Notes: a model not told the origin generated them from the letters alone. DNA of 64,000 nt from Streptomyces sp. CB01373 (GCF_002803075.1 NZ_NNBK01000001.1:124001-188000), one strand, 5' to 3'; shown: positions 1-8,363, counted from the stretch's first letter. Numbers and translations are program-made.

Positions 1-1
1 G

Positions 2-94
2 CGCATGGAGGACACCCGGCTGCGCCACCACGCCTGGATCCGGGAGCACGGCGTGGACCTGCCCGAGGTGGCGGACTGGTCCTGGGACGGCTGA
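2..94 (+). CDS. xfp: Phosphoketolase, C-terminal fragment (partial, runs in from left)
   Basis: Only the last 30 residues and the TGA stop lie in the window. The tail reads RMEDTRLRHHAWIREHG then DLPEVADWSWDG, which matches the conserved C-terminus of D-xylulose-5-phosphate/fructose-6-phosphate phosphoketolases (thiamine-diphosphate enzymes that cleave ketose phosphates to acetyl phosphate). The family assignment rests on recognising this tail, so the active-site residues cannot be checked here. A strong hairpin 57 bases after the stop probably ends its transcript. Confidence 0.7.
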   Translation, partial: RMEDTRLRHHAWIREHGVDLPEVADWSWDG

Positions 95-150
95 CCGGGG
101 ACGTTCCCGCCTCCGGCGCGCGGGGCGGCGGACAGGATCCCATCACGGGC

Positions 151-188
151 GTGCGCGGACCAGGGCCGACCGGCCCTGGTCCGCGCAC
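151..188. terminator. Perfect 17-bp hairpin after phosphoketolase
   Basis: GTGCGCGGACCAGGGCC and its exact reverse complement are separated by a GACC loop. There is no T tract, as is usual for Streptomyces terminators. The position between a stop codon and the next promoter fits a terminator for the upstream gene. Confidence 0.75.
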
Positions 189-241
189 GTGCTTCGGGGA
201 AGGATTCTTGAGGCAAGCCGACACATCACAAGGAGCGACCG

Positions 242-931
242 ATGGCGGACCGTGAGCAGGCCGGACCGGACACCCCGATCCGGGTCTTCCTCCTCGACGA
301 CCACGAGGTGGTACGGCGCGGGGTGCACGACCTGCTGAACGACGAACCGGACATCACGGTGGTGGGCGAGGCCGCCACCGCCGACCAGGCCCTGGTGCGC
401 GTACCCGCCCTGCGCCCGGACGTGGCGGTGCTCGACGTGCGCCTGCCGGACGGCGACGGCGTGACCGTCTGCCGCGAGCTGCGCTCCCGCCTGCCGGAAC
501 TGGCCTGTCTGATGCTGACCTCGTTCGACGACGAGGAGGCACTGCTGGACTCGATCATGGCGGGCGCCTCCGGCTATGTGCTGAAGCAGATCCGGGGCTC
601 GGACCTGGTCTCGGCGGTGCGCACCGTGGCGAGCGGCCAGTCGCTGCTCGACCCCAGCGCCACCACGAAGCTGATGGCCCGGCTGCGCGGCGGACAGCAG
701 CCGCGGGAGGAGCCGGACACGCTGCCCGGACTGACCGACCGGGAACGGGAGATCCTGGCCCTGATCGGCGAGGGCCTGACCAACCGCCAGATCGGCCAGC
801 GCCTCTACCTGGCCGAGAAGACGGTGAAGAACCACATCTCCCGCCTGCTCGCCAAGCTCGGCGTGGAGCGGCGCATCCAGGCCGCCGTCATCGCCACCCA
901 GGCCAAGGACCGGCTGCGCGGAACCTCCTGA
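242..931 (+). CDS. DevR/DosR-like (NarL family) response regulator
   Basis: A 229-residue two-component response regulator. The receiver domain covers about residues 13-130: the acidic pair is D19-D20, the phospho-acceptor D65 lies in VAVLDVRLP, and the switch residues are T93 and K115. A GerE/LuxR helix-turn-helix follows at about 155-215, with [18 protein letters not shown] and [15 protein letters not shown]. The start is supported by AAGGAG eight bases upstream. No sensor kinase is adjacent, so its partner is elsewhere. The gene lies next to an Acg-type protein, which is a classic DosR-regulon member in mycobacteria, so a role in hypoxia or redox dormancy is a reasonable inference but is not shown by sequence alone. 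Confidence 0.9.
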   Translation: MADREQAGPDTPIRVFLLDDHEVVRRGVHDLLNDEPDITVVGEAATADQALVRVPALRPDVAVLDVRLPDGDGVTVCRELRSRLPELACLMLTSFDDEEALLDSIMAGASGYVLKQIRGSDLVSAVRTVASGQSLLDPSATTKLMARLRGGQQPREEPDTLPGLTDREREILALIGEGLTNRQIGQRLYLAEKTVKNHISRLLAKLGVERRIQAAVIATQAKDRLRGTS

Positions 932-1315
932 CCTGGGGGAGGAGGACGGGCAGACCCCCGGTCGGCGGCCCGGCCACCCGAATGGACTGGCGCGGCGGCT
1001 GCCAGGAGCGGCGCACACCCCCGGCCGGGGCGCGGCGGACAGAAATGGACGGGAAGGACAATCCACTTCTCGCGGATCCTGATTGCGCGGTGCGCGGTTT
1101 TTCACCGCTTCCCCGCGTCTTCCGGTCCTTCCCGTCACTCCCATGACACCACACGGGCCGTCGCCGCACCAGGGCCGTCCGGCCCCGGCGGCCGGCCCCG
1201 GCCCAGGTCGGGACCTGCGGGCCCTGCCGAGGGCCCGCTGAGCCCTTCCGGCCCGGCCGGCCGGCGACGGAGGGTGGGCGGGGAAGCGACCAGGGAGCCC
1301 ACGGGAGGAGCCGTC
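932..1315. promoter_or_regulatory. Intergenic region upstream of the Acg-like gene
   Basis: No coding sequence is supported in these 384 bases. It holds a perfect 9-bp hairpin at 1217-1238 (GCGGGCCCT, loop GCCG, AGGGCCCGC). The left part at 1207-1213, TCGGGAC, resembles one half of the mycobacterial DosR box (TTSGGGAC), but the second half is poor. A GGAGGAG ribosome site ends the region just before the ATG at 1316. Confidence 0.35.
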
Positions 1316-2293
1316 ATGCGGACACCGGTAGTCGACGCGACCACCCTGGAGAGCCTGCTGTACTCGGCCGTGGCGGCTCCGTCGATCCACAACACCCAGC
1401 CCTGGCGGTTCGGCCTGGACGCCGGCACCCGGTCCATCCACGTCCGCGCGGATCCACGGTCCCTGCCGCTGACCGATCCGGTGCGGCGCGCCCAGCACCT
1501 CTCCGTGGGCGCGGCCGTCCTCAACCTGCGGGTCGCCGCGGCCCACCTCGGCTGGGACCCCCTCGTGACGCTCCTGCCCGACCCGGGCGACCCCGGCCTG
1601 CTGGCCACCGTCCGGCTGTTCGTGGCGGCACCGGACGCGCAGCCGTCGTACCGCGGCCTGTACGACGCGATCGCGCGCCGGCACACCAGCCGGATGCCGT
1701 TCACCGGGCGGCCGGTGCCGGAGCACATCGTGCTGGAGATGGCCAAGGCGGCCCGGATCGAGGGGGCCCACCTGGACGTACCCGACTTCGCCGGCACCCG
1801 GCGGCTGCTGAGCCTGACCGCGCAGGCCGAGGCGCGCAACGCCGCCGACCCGGCCCGTACCGCCGAGACCAGGGCCTGGGTCAACGCGCCGGACACCCCC
1901 TTCCCGCACGGCATTCCGCTCACCTCGCTGGGCCCGCGGGACACGGCCGGGCGGATGCCCGTGCGGGACTTCACCGGCCCGCTGCCGGGACTGCGTCCGC
2001 CCGCGCTGCGTTTCGAACGGCACGCGCAGGTGGCCCTCCTGTGGACCCCGCACGACCGGCGGGAGGACTGGCTGCGCGCGGGGCAGGCGATGGAGCGGGC
2101 CCTGCTGGTGGCCACCCGGTACGGGGTGCGCACCTCGATGCTGCACCAGGCGATGGAGTGGCCCGACCTGCGGGCGGCGACGGCCGCCCCGAGGCTCCGC
2201 TGCCGCCCCCACCTGCTGATCCGCTTCGGCTACGGCCCGGACGGCGGCCGCACCCCGCGCGCGGCCGGCGCGTGGGCCGAAGGGACAGGATGA
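1316..2293 (+). CDS. Acg-family nitroreductase-like protein
   Basis: A 325-residue protein of the Acg/Rv2032 type, a double nitroreductase-fold family that binds FMN and is linked to dormancy in actinobacteria. Features that fit are AAPSIHNTQPWRF near the N-terminus (the conserved N-T-Q-P-W of the flavin pocket), RRHTSRMPFTGRPV in the middle, and the C-terminal segment with GVRTSMLHQAMEWPDLR. The ATG at 1316 is chosen because GGAGGAG sits six bases before it; an upstream in-frame start at 1274 has no such site. The enzymatic activity of the family is poorly defined, so no substrate is claimed. Placement beside a DevR-like regulator mirrors the mycobacterial regulon. Confidence 0.85.
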   Translation: MRTPVVDATTLESLLYSAVAAPSIHNTQPWRFGLDAGTRSIHVRADPRSLPLTDPVRRAQHLSVGAAVLNLRVAAAHLGWDPLVTLLPDPGDPGLLATVRLFVAAPDAQPSYRGLYDAIARRHTSRMPFTGRPVPEHIVLEMAKAARIEGAHLDVPDFAGTRRLLSLTAQAEARNAADPARTAETRAWVNAPDTPFPHGIPLTSLGPRDTAGRMPVRDFTGPLPGLRPPALRFERHAQVALLWTPHDRREDWLRAGQAMERALLVATRYGVRTSMLHQAMEWPDLRAATAAPRLRCRPHLLIRFGYGPDGGRTPRAAGAWAEGTG

Positions 2294-2376
2294 ACGCATA
2301 CGACGGGCGGGCCGGGCGGCGTGCGGAACGCCTTCCCCGGCCCGCCAGGGTCGTCGAACCGTCGTCGTGCGACCGC

Positions 2377-2772
2377 TCAGCCCGGGACGCGCAGATCCGT
2401 GAGTTCCCGGCCGGTGACCATGGTGGCCTCGATGCGGACGAAGACGTCCTCGTCGATCGGCATCCAGGAACGCGGCCCGGTGCGCAGGAGACGCTCGTGC
2501 TCGACCGGATCGGTGACCACGGTGGCCCGGCCGGTGACGACCACGCTCCAGCCCGACCGGCTCTCCACGTCGAAGGCGTCCGCCTCGAAGGCGACCACGA
2601 CCCCGTCGACGGCGCGCACGAGGTCCGACCCGGCGGAGGTGCGCAGCAGCACGGACGCGTCCGCCGCCAGGGCGAAGTTGACGGGCAGCACCGCGGGCAG
2701 CGCCTGCCGCGTGTAGACGACACGGCCCACCGGTACCTCGGCCATCAGGCGCAGGCACTCCCGCCGGTCCAT
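2377..2772 (-). CDS. Pyridoxamine 5'-phosphate oxidase-like flavoprotein
   Basis: A 131-residue split-barrel protein beginning MDRRECLRLMAEVPVGRVVYT. The usual PPOX features are visible: LPAVLPVNFALAADASVLLRTSAG, the FEADAFD strand with SGWSVVVTGRATVV, and a C-terminal strand RIEATMVTGREL. Small proteins of this class bind FMN or F420, and many are co-regulated with DevR-type systems. A GTG nine codons upstream (2799) is an alternative start, but neither start has a well-spaced ribosome site, so translation may be leaderless. It converges on the Acg-like gene with an 83-base gap. Confidence 0.8.
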   Translation of the reverse strand: MDRRECLRLMAEVPVGRVVYTRQALPAVLPVNFALAADASVLLRTSAGSDLVRAVDGVVVAFEADAFDVESRSGWSVVVTGRATVVTDPVEHERLLRTGPRSWMPIDEDVFVRIEATMVTGRELTDLRVPG

Positions 2773-2841
2773 CGAGCGAAAGCCATCGTTGTCGGACACC
2801 CTCCCATGGTCGCCACGCACCCGGCCTGCCGTTAGGGCCTG

Positions 2842-3174
2842 TTGGCCCACATCTTCGGCGGGTTCCGCCGGGCGTACGTGCCGGGCATGTTCCTGACCGC
2901 GGCCGACCTCGGCGGGGAACCGGCCGCCGCCGAGCACGCGGAGTTCCGCACGGTCCTGCTGGACGGCGATGGCAGTCCGGTCGTCCCCGGCGGCACCGTG
3001 GGCGACCGGGTCGGCGAGAGCGGGGCCGGACGGTGGAACCTTGACCTGGGAGAGACCGACCCGCTGCTGTCGGCCGAGGGCGGCGGCGAGGCCCCGGTGG
3101 CGGTCGAACTGCCGTGCTTCGAAGCCCCCGACGGCGGCGCGGGCGTACTGCGGTGCGGCGTCCCGGTGCGGCGA
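2842..3174 (+). pseudogene. narG: Relic of respiratory nitrate reductase alpha subunit (narG fragment)
   Basis: About 110 codons read HIFGGFRRAYVPGMFLTAADL, then a segment with VLLDGDGSPVVP and RWNLDLGETDPLLS, ending GVLRCGVPVRR. Compared with E. coli NarG recalled from memory, this aligns with the stretch containing RMLRAADL, TVAFNTNGEMVAPNGS, KGKWNLE, LQLSLL and LPVKR (about residues 345-455 of a roughly 1,250-residue protein). There is a stop codon three codons before the readable part and no sign of the N-terminal FeS or molybdopterin regions. The reading frame then runs on into an unrelated membrane-type sequence. It is a decayed remnant, consistent with a lost nitrate reductase operon near the DevR/Acg genes. 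Confidence 0.75.
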
Positions 3175-3216
3175 AGCATCGGAGCTTCGCATTCCGCGCT
3201 GCGGCACCTTGGCGCC

Positions 3217-3795
3217 ATGCATCTGAGCGGAGCCATACTCCTGCTCACGTTCTTGGTGCCGCCGTTGTGGATGCTGGACGCCGGCTACGCGACCCCGCCA
3301 GGCAATCCCACCGCGGATTCTCCCTTCGTTCTTCTCCTCGCTGTGCCACTGGCATGCGCGAGCTTCCATGTGACGGTGCAGATCCCGGCTGGGCTTTTGG
3401 GAGCCTGGCTGGGCAGAAGCCGCACGACACTGGTCAAGTACGGAAGCGCGGTCATGGTGGCGAGCGCCCTGAGTCTGCTCGTGTTCTGGAGCCTGGGGTG
3501 GAACGCCTGGGGCAGCATCCTGCCCGTGTGGGCTGACGCCATGGTGCGCGGATGGCTGAGCCTGTCCGTGTGCGCGGATCGCCGACCGGGGTTCCTCGGA
3601 GTCACTCTCGGACGCCGGGGCGGGCGACGATGCACCGGAACGAAAATCGGTGGCGCCGCTTCACGACGCTCCCCTACCGTGAGGCGCGCGACCAGCGGAG
3701 GGCCATGGCCGTCGCTGCTGGTCGGATTCGGTGTGCTGAGCTCTTGTGAGTTCTTGTTGAGGAAGAGGAGGTGTGACCCATGGCTGTCTCGGTGA
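3217..3795 (+). CDS. Hypothetical membrane protein
   Basis: From the ATG at 3217 the frame encodes 192 residues with three likely membrane segments: about 4-26 (SGAILLLTFLVPPLWMLDAG), 36-65 (FVLLLAVPLACASFHV onward) and 76-96 (YGSAVMVASALSLLVFWSLG). The last 80 residues are basic and of low complexity, with many R and C, so the true C-terminus may be shorter or frame-shifted. It shares the frame of the narG relic just upstream, which is probably coincidence. I do not recognise a family. Base composition is less GC-rich than the neighbours, which suggests a foreign or degenerating gene. Confidence 0.45.
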   Translation: MHLSGAILLLTFLVPPLWMLDAGYATPPGNPTADSPFVLLLAVPLACASFHVTVQIPAGLLGAWLGRSRTTLVKYGSAVMVASALSLLVFWSLGWNAWGSILPVWADAMVRGWLSLSVCADRRPGFLGVTLGRRGGRRCTGTKIGGAASRRSPTVRRATSGGPWPSLLVGFGVLSSCEFLLRKRRCDPWLSR

Positions 3796-3902
3796 TGGGC
3801 GCTGCCCGCAATCCCAGGATCATCCACTCCACCTCCGCGGCCACCGGCTGACACCACCTGCCACGCCCGCGCACACCCGCGCGGGCCGTCGGGGCCGCCC
3901 TC

Positions 3903-5039
3903 GTGAAGGGTTCCCCCTTGCGTTCCTCCGCTTCATCCGTTTCTTCCCTTCCTTCTTCCGTCTCACCGCACCCTCTCGCCCCCTACGGCTGGGACGAGGG
4001 CTGGGAGACGGTCTTCACCCCGTACACCGCCGAAGGCCTGCTGCCGGGCCGGGTGATCCGCGTCGACCGGGGACAGTGCGACGTCGTCACCGCCGGCGGT
4101 GTGCTGCGCGCGGACACCGCGTTCGTCACCCCGCACGACCCGATGCGGGTGGTGTGCACCGGTGACTGGGTCGCCGTCGAGCCCGGCGGCAACCCGCGTT
4201 ACGTCCGTACGACGCTGCCGCGCCGCACCGCCTTCGTGCGCTCCACCTCCTCCAAGCGGTCCGAGGGGCAGATCCTCGCCGCAAACGTCGACCACGCGAT
4301 CATCGCGGTGTCCCTCGCGGTCGAACTCGACCTCGGCCGTATCGAGCGCTACCTGGCGCTGGCCTGGGAATCGGGCGCGCAGCCGCTGATCGTGCTGACC
4401 AAGGCCGACCTCGTGCCCGACGCGACGGGGCTGGGGTACCTCGTCCAGGACGTGGAGACGAGCGCGCCCGGCGTGCCCGTGCTGCCCGTCAGCGCCCTGA
4501 CCGGGGACGGGCTCGACGTCCTCCTCGCCGTCGTGTCCTCGGGCACGTCCGTGCTGCTCGGCTCGTCCGGAGCGGGCAAGTCCACGCTCGCGAACGTGCT
4601 GATCGGCGACGACGTCATGGTCGTACAGGCCGCGCGGGACGTCGACGGCAAGGGCAGGCACACGACCACCACCCGCAACCTCCTCGCGCTGCCCGGCGGC
4701 GGGGTGCTGATCGACACCCCGGGGCTGCGCGGAGTGGGCCTGTGGGACGCCGAGAGCGGGGTCGGACAGGTGTTCTCGGAGATCGAGGAGCTGGCCGGGC
4801 GGTGCCGGTTCCAGGACTGCGCCCACGACAGCGAGCCCGGGTGCGCGGTGCTGGCCGCCGTCGACGCCGGTGAGCTGCCCCAGCGGCGGCTGGAGAGCTA
4901 CCGCAAGCTCCTTCGCGAGAACCAGTGGATCGTCGCCAAGACCGACGCGCGGCTGCGCTCGGAGATCCGACGGGACTGGAAGCGCAAGGGCGCCGAGGGC
5001 CGGGCGGCGATGGAGGCCAAGCGGGGGCGATGGCGCTAG
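3903..5039 (+). CDS. rsgA: Ribosome small-subunit-dependent GTPase A
   Basis: A 378-residue circularly permuted GTPase that acts in late 30S maturation. An N-terminal OB-like region (about 40-115) is followed by the permuted G motifs: G4 TKAD (about 162-165), G5 SAL, the P-loop GSSGAGKST (about 220-228) and G3 DTPG. A C-terminal zinc knuckle reads CRFQDCAHDSEPGC, with Cys, Cys, His and Cys ligands. The start is a GTG and the first 25 residues are Ser/Pro rich. The TAG stop codon is formed at the boundary of a MITE-like element (5036-5236), so the native C-terminus may have been altered by the insertion. Streptomyces often carry more than one RsgA-type gene. Confidence 0.92.
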   Translation: MKGSPLRSSASSVSSLPSSVSPHPLAPYGWDEGWETVFTPYTAEGLLPGRVIRVDRGQCDVVTAGGVLRADTAFVTPHDPMRVVCTGDWVAVEPGGNPRYVRTTLPRRTAFVRSTSSKRSEGQILAANVDHAIIAVSLAVELDLGRIERYLALAWESGAQPLIVLTKADLVPDATGLGYLVQDVETSAPGVPVLPVSALTGDGLDVLLAVVSSGTSVLLGSSGAGKSTLANVLIGDDVMVVQAARDVDGKGRHTTTTRNLLALPGGGVLIDTPGLRGVGLWDAESGVGQVFSEIEELAGRCRFQDCAHDSEPGCAVLAAVDAGELPQRRLESYRKLLRENQWIVAKTDARLRSEIRRDWKRKGAEGRAAMEAKRGRWR

Positions 5040-5236
5040 TGCTGTGACCGGAAAGGTTCACCGGCTCGCGACGCCCGGCACGGCACCTCGCCGCGTTGTC
5101 GCATCACCCGAGTACATCCAGTACACGGGCGATGCTCCGCCTTGCGATGCTCCCCCACTGCCCGAAGGGCGTGGGAGGTGCCCCCAGCACCGGACGCCGC
5201 GAGCTTTCCGGCAAACCTTTCCGGCCACAGCACTAG
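5036..5236. mobile_element. MITE-like element with 27-bp terminal inverted repeats
   Basis: A segment of about 195 bases is bounded by inverted repeats beginning GTGCTGTGACCGGAAAGGTT on the left (from 5039) and GTGCTGTGGCCGGAAAGGTT on the right (reverse strand, from 5233). They agree at 23 of 27 positions and are flanked on both sides by TA, inside CTAG. No protein is encoded. The interior has further hairpin potential, for example ACTGCCC-GAA-GGGCGT. TA flanks and transposase-free ends fit a non-autonomous IS630/Tc1-type MITE. The left boundary supplies the stop codon of rsgA. Confidence 0.7.
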
Positions 5237-5340
5237 GCAGAGTCTTTCCGAACGTCCGATCGTTGCCGCCGCCCGCGGGGCGTGCCCGGGGGCGGTGGCG
5301 GGATCACCGCCAGGTGCTGGAAGGCATCGCGTCCGCGTTG

Positions 5341-6546
5341 TCAGCTGCCCGCCGGAGGGCGACTCGGGTCGATGACGCGGAGGGGCGGGGGGACACGCCG
5401 GGGATGGACGGCGTGTCCCAGGTCGTGGCCTGGACGGGGGATGAGGGTGCGGCGGATGGCGATGAGGGCGACGTCGTCGGCGAGGCCGCCGCCGGTGTAG
5501 TCGATCAGGTCGCGCTGGATCTTGTGCAGCAGTGCTTCGGGGTTGTGGTCGGTCCACTGGGCGACGCGTTCCGCGAAGGGGTAGAACGCGCCGTGCCGGT
5601 CGCGGGCCTCGATGACACCGTCGGTGTACAGGAGCAGGGTGTCGCCCGGGCCGAAGGGCAGGACGTCCAGGTCGTGGTCGTCGGGGTCCGTCAGGCCGAC
5701 ACCGAGTGGCGGCGCGGGGCTGAGGCTGGGCACGGTCACGCCGTTGTCCGGTCCGAACAGTAGGGGTGCCGGGTGGCCGCAGCTGGTGATCCGGATGACG
5801 GGCTCGTCGTCGGGGATCTCCAGCAGGAAAGCGGTGACGAAGCGTTCCCCCGTCTCGCCGTCGTGCTCGAAGTCGGCGAGGTAGCGGGCGATGCTGCGCT
5901 CCAGGGCGGCGGCGAGCTGGGGCAGGGAGGCGTGCTGGTGAGCGGCCTCCCGGAAGGCGCCGAGCAGGAGGGCGGCCTCACCGACGGCGGGCAGGCCCTT
6001 GCCGCGCACGTCACCGATCATCACGCGGGCCGCGCCGTCGGTGCGGGCGGCGGCATAGAGGTCCCCGCCGATCTCGGCCTCCTCCTCGGCGGCCAGATAG
6101 AGGCAGGCGAGCTGCAGCGGACCCAGCCGGGTGGGAAGCGGCCACAGCAGGACGTGCTGGGCGGCCTCGGCCACCGTTCTCACCCGGGCCAGCTGACGCC
6201 TGTGCCGGTCACGCGCCACGCAGAAGGAGACCACCACCGTCGACAGCACCGCCAGAGCGGCCATCTCGACCAGCACGTTCCGGGACAGCAGCCGGCCGTC
6301 ACGCCAGCCTACGAACCCCTGGACCATGACCGTCAGGGCCCCGATGCCACTGGTCATCCAGGGGCCTGCGAACCACGCGGTGAGTGCGGGCGCGATCACC
6401 AGCATGGGGCCGAGGACGATGTCGGCCGGGGTCACGATGTCCGAGACCGTGATGACCACGATGAGCGCAACCGGTATCAGCAGCAACACGTGGCTCGACT
6501 GCCACGGCTGCCGCAGGCCGACGACACGCTGATTCCTCGCGCCCAT
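5341..6546 (-). CDS. Membrane-bound SpoIIE/PP2C-type serine phosphatase
   Basis: About 401 residues from the ATG at 6546. Four hydrophobic segments occupy roughly residues 17-125 (including VLLLIPVALIVVITVSDIV and LVEMAALAVLSTVVVSFCVA). A cytoplasmic SpoIIE-like phosphatase domain follows from about 155 to 380, with EAEIGGDLYAAARTD, VMIGDVRGKGLPAVGEAALLLG, SCGHPAPLL, GDTLLLYTDGVIEARD and LADDVALIAIRR; the aspartates of GGDLY, GDV, TDG and DDV are the metal ligands. Such proteins dephosphorylate anti-sigma antagonists. The start has AGG only two bases before it, and a GTG at 6597 is an alternative. The last three residues lie just downstream of a MITE, and the WxL-like cluster lies upstream on the same strand. 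Confidence 0.88.
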   Translation of the reverse strand: MGARNQRVVGLRQPWQSSHVLLLIPVALIVVITVSDIVTPADIVLGPMLVIAPALTAWFAGPWMTSGIGALTVMVQGFVGWRDGRLLSRNVLVEMAALAVLSTVVVSFCVARDRHRRQLARVRTVAEAAQHVLLWPLPTRLGPLQLACLYLAAEEEAEIGGDLYAAARTDGAARVMIGDVRGKGLPAVGEAALLLGAFREAAHQHASLPQLAAALERSIARYLADFEHDGETGERFVTAFLLEIPDDEPVIRITSCGHPAPLLFGPDNGVTVPSLSPAPPLGVGLTDPDDHDLDVLPFGPGDTLLLYTDGVIEARDRHGAFYPFAERVAQWTDHNPEALLHKIQRDLIDYTGGGLADDVALIAIRRTLIPRPGHDLGHAVHPRRVPPPLRVIDPSRPPAGS

Positions 6547-6706
6547 GACCTCCCCAGTGTGCAACTGCGTGCGCCGGTGTGACGAGTGCCCCCCCACGGC
6601 ATCGCCGATGATCTTGAGCGGGAGTCGGCGGCCCGGGCGGCAGAGGCTCCGGCACCGACCGGCGCGTGTCAGCGCGCCGGACCGCGGTGCCGCACGGTGC
6701 GGCCGA

Positions 6707-7339
6707 TCAGGCGACGGAGTGGGTGACGGTGCCGACGTAGAGGCCGACGGGGGCGTTGGCGGGCACGGTGATGACCACGGTCGGGTTCCAGCTGCAGCTC
6801 TCGTTGCCGTTCGACCCCGAGTAGGAGAACGCCGTGCGCGCCGCGTTCAGCGTGACCTGGCTGCCGGCACCGCTCTGTCCTGGACTGCACGTTCCGGGGG
6901 ACGATTCGGCGGTGGCGGGTCCGGACCAGTACGCGATGTCGCCGGTGGGGATCGTGCCGCCCGTGGTGGTCAGCGCCGTGGCGGTCACGGTGACCGTCCA
7001 CTCCGGCTCCTGCTGGCCGGTGACGGTGACGGTGCCCAGTTGGGCGCTGTGCGTGCTGCCGGCCGAGGCCGCGCCCAGATTGGCGGTGGCCGGCACGCTG
7101 ATCGTGAGGTCCGCGGCCGCCAGAGCACGGGTGGGGGGCGGCTCCGCGTCCCGCGAGGACGGGACCGCGTCCGGGGACCTCCGCGCGTGGGTCATGGCGG
7201 AGGTTCCCTGCCCCGTCTCTGCCGCGTTCGGCGTGCCGGAGCCTTCCACGGGCGTGATCGGCGCGGAGGCCGAGGGCGACGGGGAAGGCTGGATGACCGC
7301 AGTGAGCAGGGCGGTGGTGAGCAGGATGCGAGTGTGCAC
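6707..7339 (-). CDS. Secreted WxL-domain-like protein 1
   Basis: A 210-residue exported protein starting with GTG. It has a signal-like N-terminus (MHTRILLTTALLTAVI), a Ser/Pro/Thr-rich linker to about residue 70, then a single beta-rich domain. That domain contains EWTVTVTATALTTTGG, AYWSGPATAESSPGT and a C-terminal VGLYVGTVTHSVA. The layout (W-x-x followed by alternating V/T strands, and a terminal Y-x-G-T-(I/V)-T-H-S) resembles the WxL cell-wall-binding domain of Firmicutes, with WTV in place of the WxL motif. It is paralogous to the protein at 8371-8907 and lies 28 bases after a DUF916-like gene, so the three probably form one operon. No function is demonstrated. Confidence 0.75.
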   Translation of the reverse strand: MHTRILLTTALLTAVIQPSPSPSASAPITPVEGSGTPNAAETGQGTSAMTHARRSPDAVPSSRDAEPPPTRALAAADLTISVPATANLGAASAGSTHSAQLGTVTVTGQQEPEWTVTVTATALTTTGGTIPTGDIAYWSGPATAESSPGTCSPGQSGAGSQVTLNAARTAFSYSGSNGNESCSWNPTVVITVPANAPVGLYVGTVTHSVA

Positions 7340-7367
7340 AAATGTCCATCAGTGCCGTGGTGTGTGG

Positions 7368-8363
7368 TCAGGACGAGGTGTTCCGGCCGCGTCTGCGTAC
7401 GGCGAGTACGGCCAGACCGAGGGCCGCGAGGGCGGCGCCACCTGTCGCCCAGAGGCGGCGGTGGGAACCGACGGAGGCGATCATCGCCTGTACCGGCCGC
7501 CCGTCTCCGGCGTCGGGGAAGGAGAGGCGCCCGGTGGCGGTGTGCTCGACGAGTCCACTGCGCAGGGTGACGTCCGCCGTCCAGGGCCCGTTGGGAATGC
7601 GGCTGCCGAGAGCGAAGGTGATCTCGCCGGTGTCGCCGGGTGCGAGCGTGGGTCCCTGACTGCCGGCGAAGGGCCCTGCCGCCAGACCGTCCGGGCCGTT
7701 CCTCAGCATCAGCCTGCCGCTGAGGTCCACGGCCCGCGCCCCGGTGTTGCGCACCCGGGCCCGCAGCCGGGGCAGGCCGCCGTGGTCGCGAGCGGGGACG
7801 AGGCCGGTGATCCGGAAGTCGGAGGCCGGTTCGCCGCCGGGACCGATGTCGAGATAGACGCGGACGCCGACCCGCTGGACCATGGCGATGTTGGCGTCCC
7901 CGTGCGGGGCCGAGCGGTGCTGGGCCCAGATCACGCCGTAGCGTTCGCCTTCCGAGGCCCTGCGGGGCACGCGGATGGTGGCCCGCACCCGTGCCGTGCT
8001 GTGCGGGTGCAGTTCGAGGCGGGCGGGCTCCAGGGAGATCCAGTGGGCGAGTTCGTTGCGCCTGCCGTCCGGGGGGTAGACGAACCGGCCCTTGTGGATG
8101 CCCGCCTTCCCGGCGTACATGCCCAACCTGAGCGGTTCGGAACTGTCGTTGACGACCTCGAGTCTTCGGCGGATCGTACTGCCGGGCGCCAGGTGGTCGA
8201 TGATGTAACTGGAGGCACGCGGGTCGTCCCTGCGCTCGACGGGGGCTTCGAGCAGCTTGATGCCCAGGGTGATCCGGGGGACGTCCGGCGCCGGGTGTGC
8301 CGTGGCGGCGGCGGGCAGGATGAACAGCCCGGCCGCCGCCAGGATTGCCAGAACTCGCTTCAT
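7368..8363 (-). CDS. DUF916-like membrane-anchored protein
   Basis: A 331-residue exported protein. A signal peptide (about 1-22, MKRVLAILAAAGLFILPAAA) is followed by immunoglobulin-like strands. YIIDHLAPGSTIRRRLEVVNDS and LRLGMYAGKAGIHKGRFVY match the N-terminal pattern of DUF916 (peptidoglycan-binding WxL partner) proteins, and IRVPRRASEGERYGVIWAQ matches the central pattern. A single C-terminal membrane helix (LWATGGAALAALGLAVLAV) precedes RRRGRN. In Firmicutes, DUF916 proteins are encoded beside WxL proteins and anchor them at the surface; the same pairing occurs here, with a WxL-like gene on each side. The start lies seven bases after the upstream stop, so translational coupling is likely. 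Confidence 0.78.
   Translation of the reverse strand: MKRVLAILAAAGLFILPAAATAHPAPDVPRITLGIKLLEAPVERRDDPRASSYIIDHLAPGSTIRRRLEVVNDSSEPLRLGMYAGKAGIHKGRFVYPPDGRRNELAHWISLEPARLELHPHSTARVRATIRVPRRASEGERYGVIWAQHRSAPHGDANIAMVQRVGVRVYLDIGPGGEPASDFRITGLVPARDHGGLPRLRARVRNTGARAVDLSGRLMLRNGPDGLAAGPFAGSQGPTLAPGDTGEITFALGSRIPNGPWTADVTLRSGLVEHTATGRLSFPDAGDGRPVQAMIASVGSHRRLWATGGAALAALGLAVLAVRRRGRNTSS

Noticed and set aside
1206..1225. DosR/DevR box upstream of the Acg-like gene
   Set aside because: Only the left half (TCGGGAC) fits; the right half does not, so it is mentioned but not called as a site.
143..2758. Very long open frame on the minus strand
   Set aside because: It covers three plus-strand genes and has Arg/Gly-rich composition typical of antisense frames in high-GC DNA.
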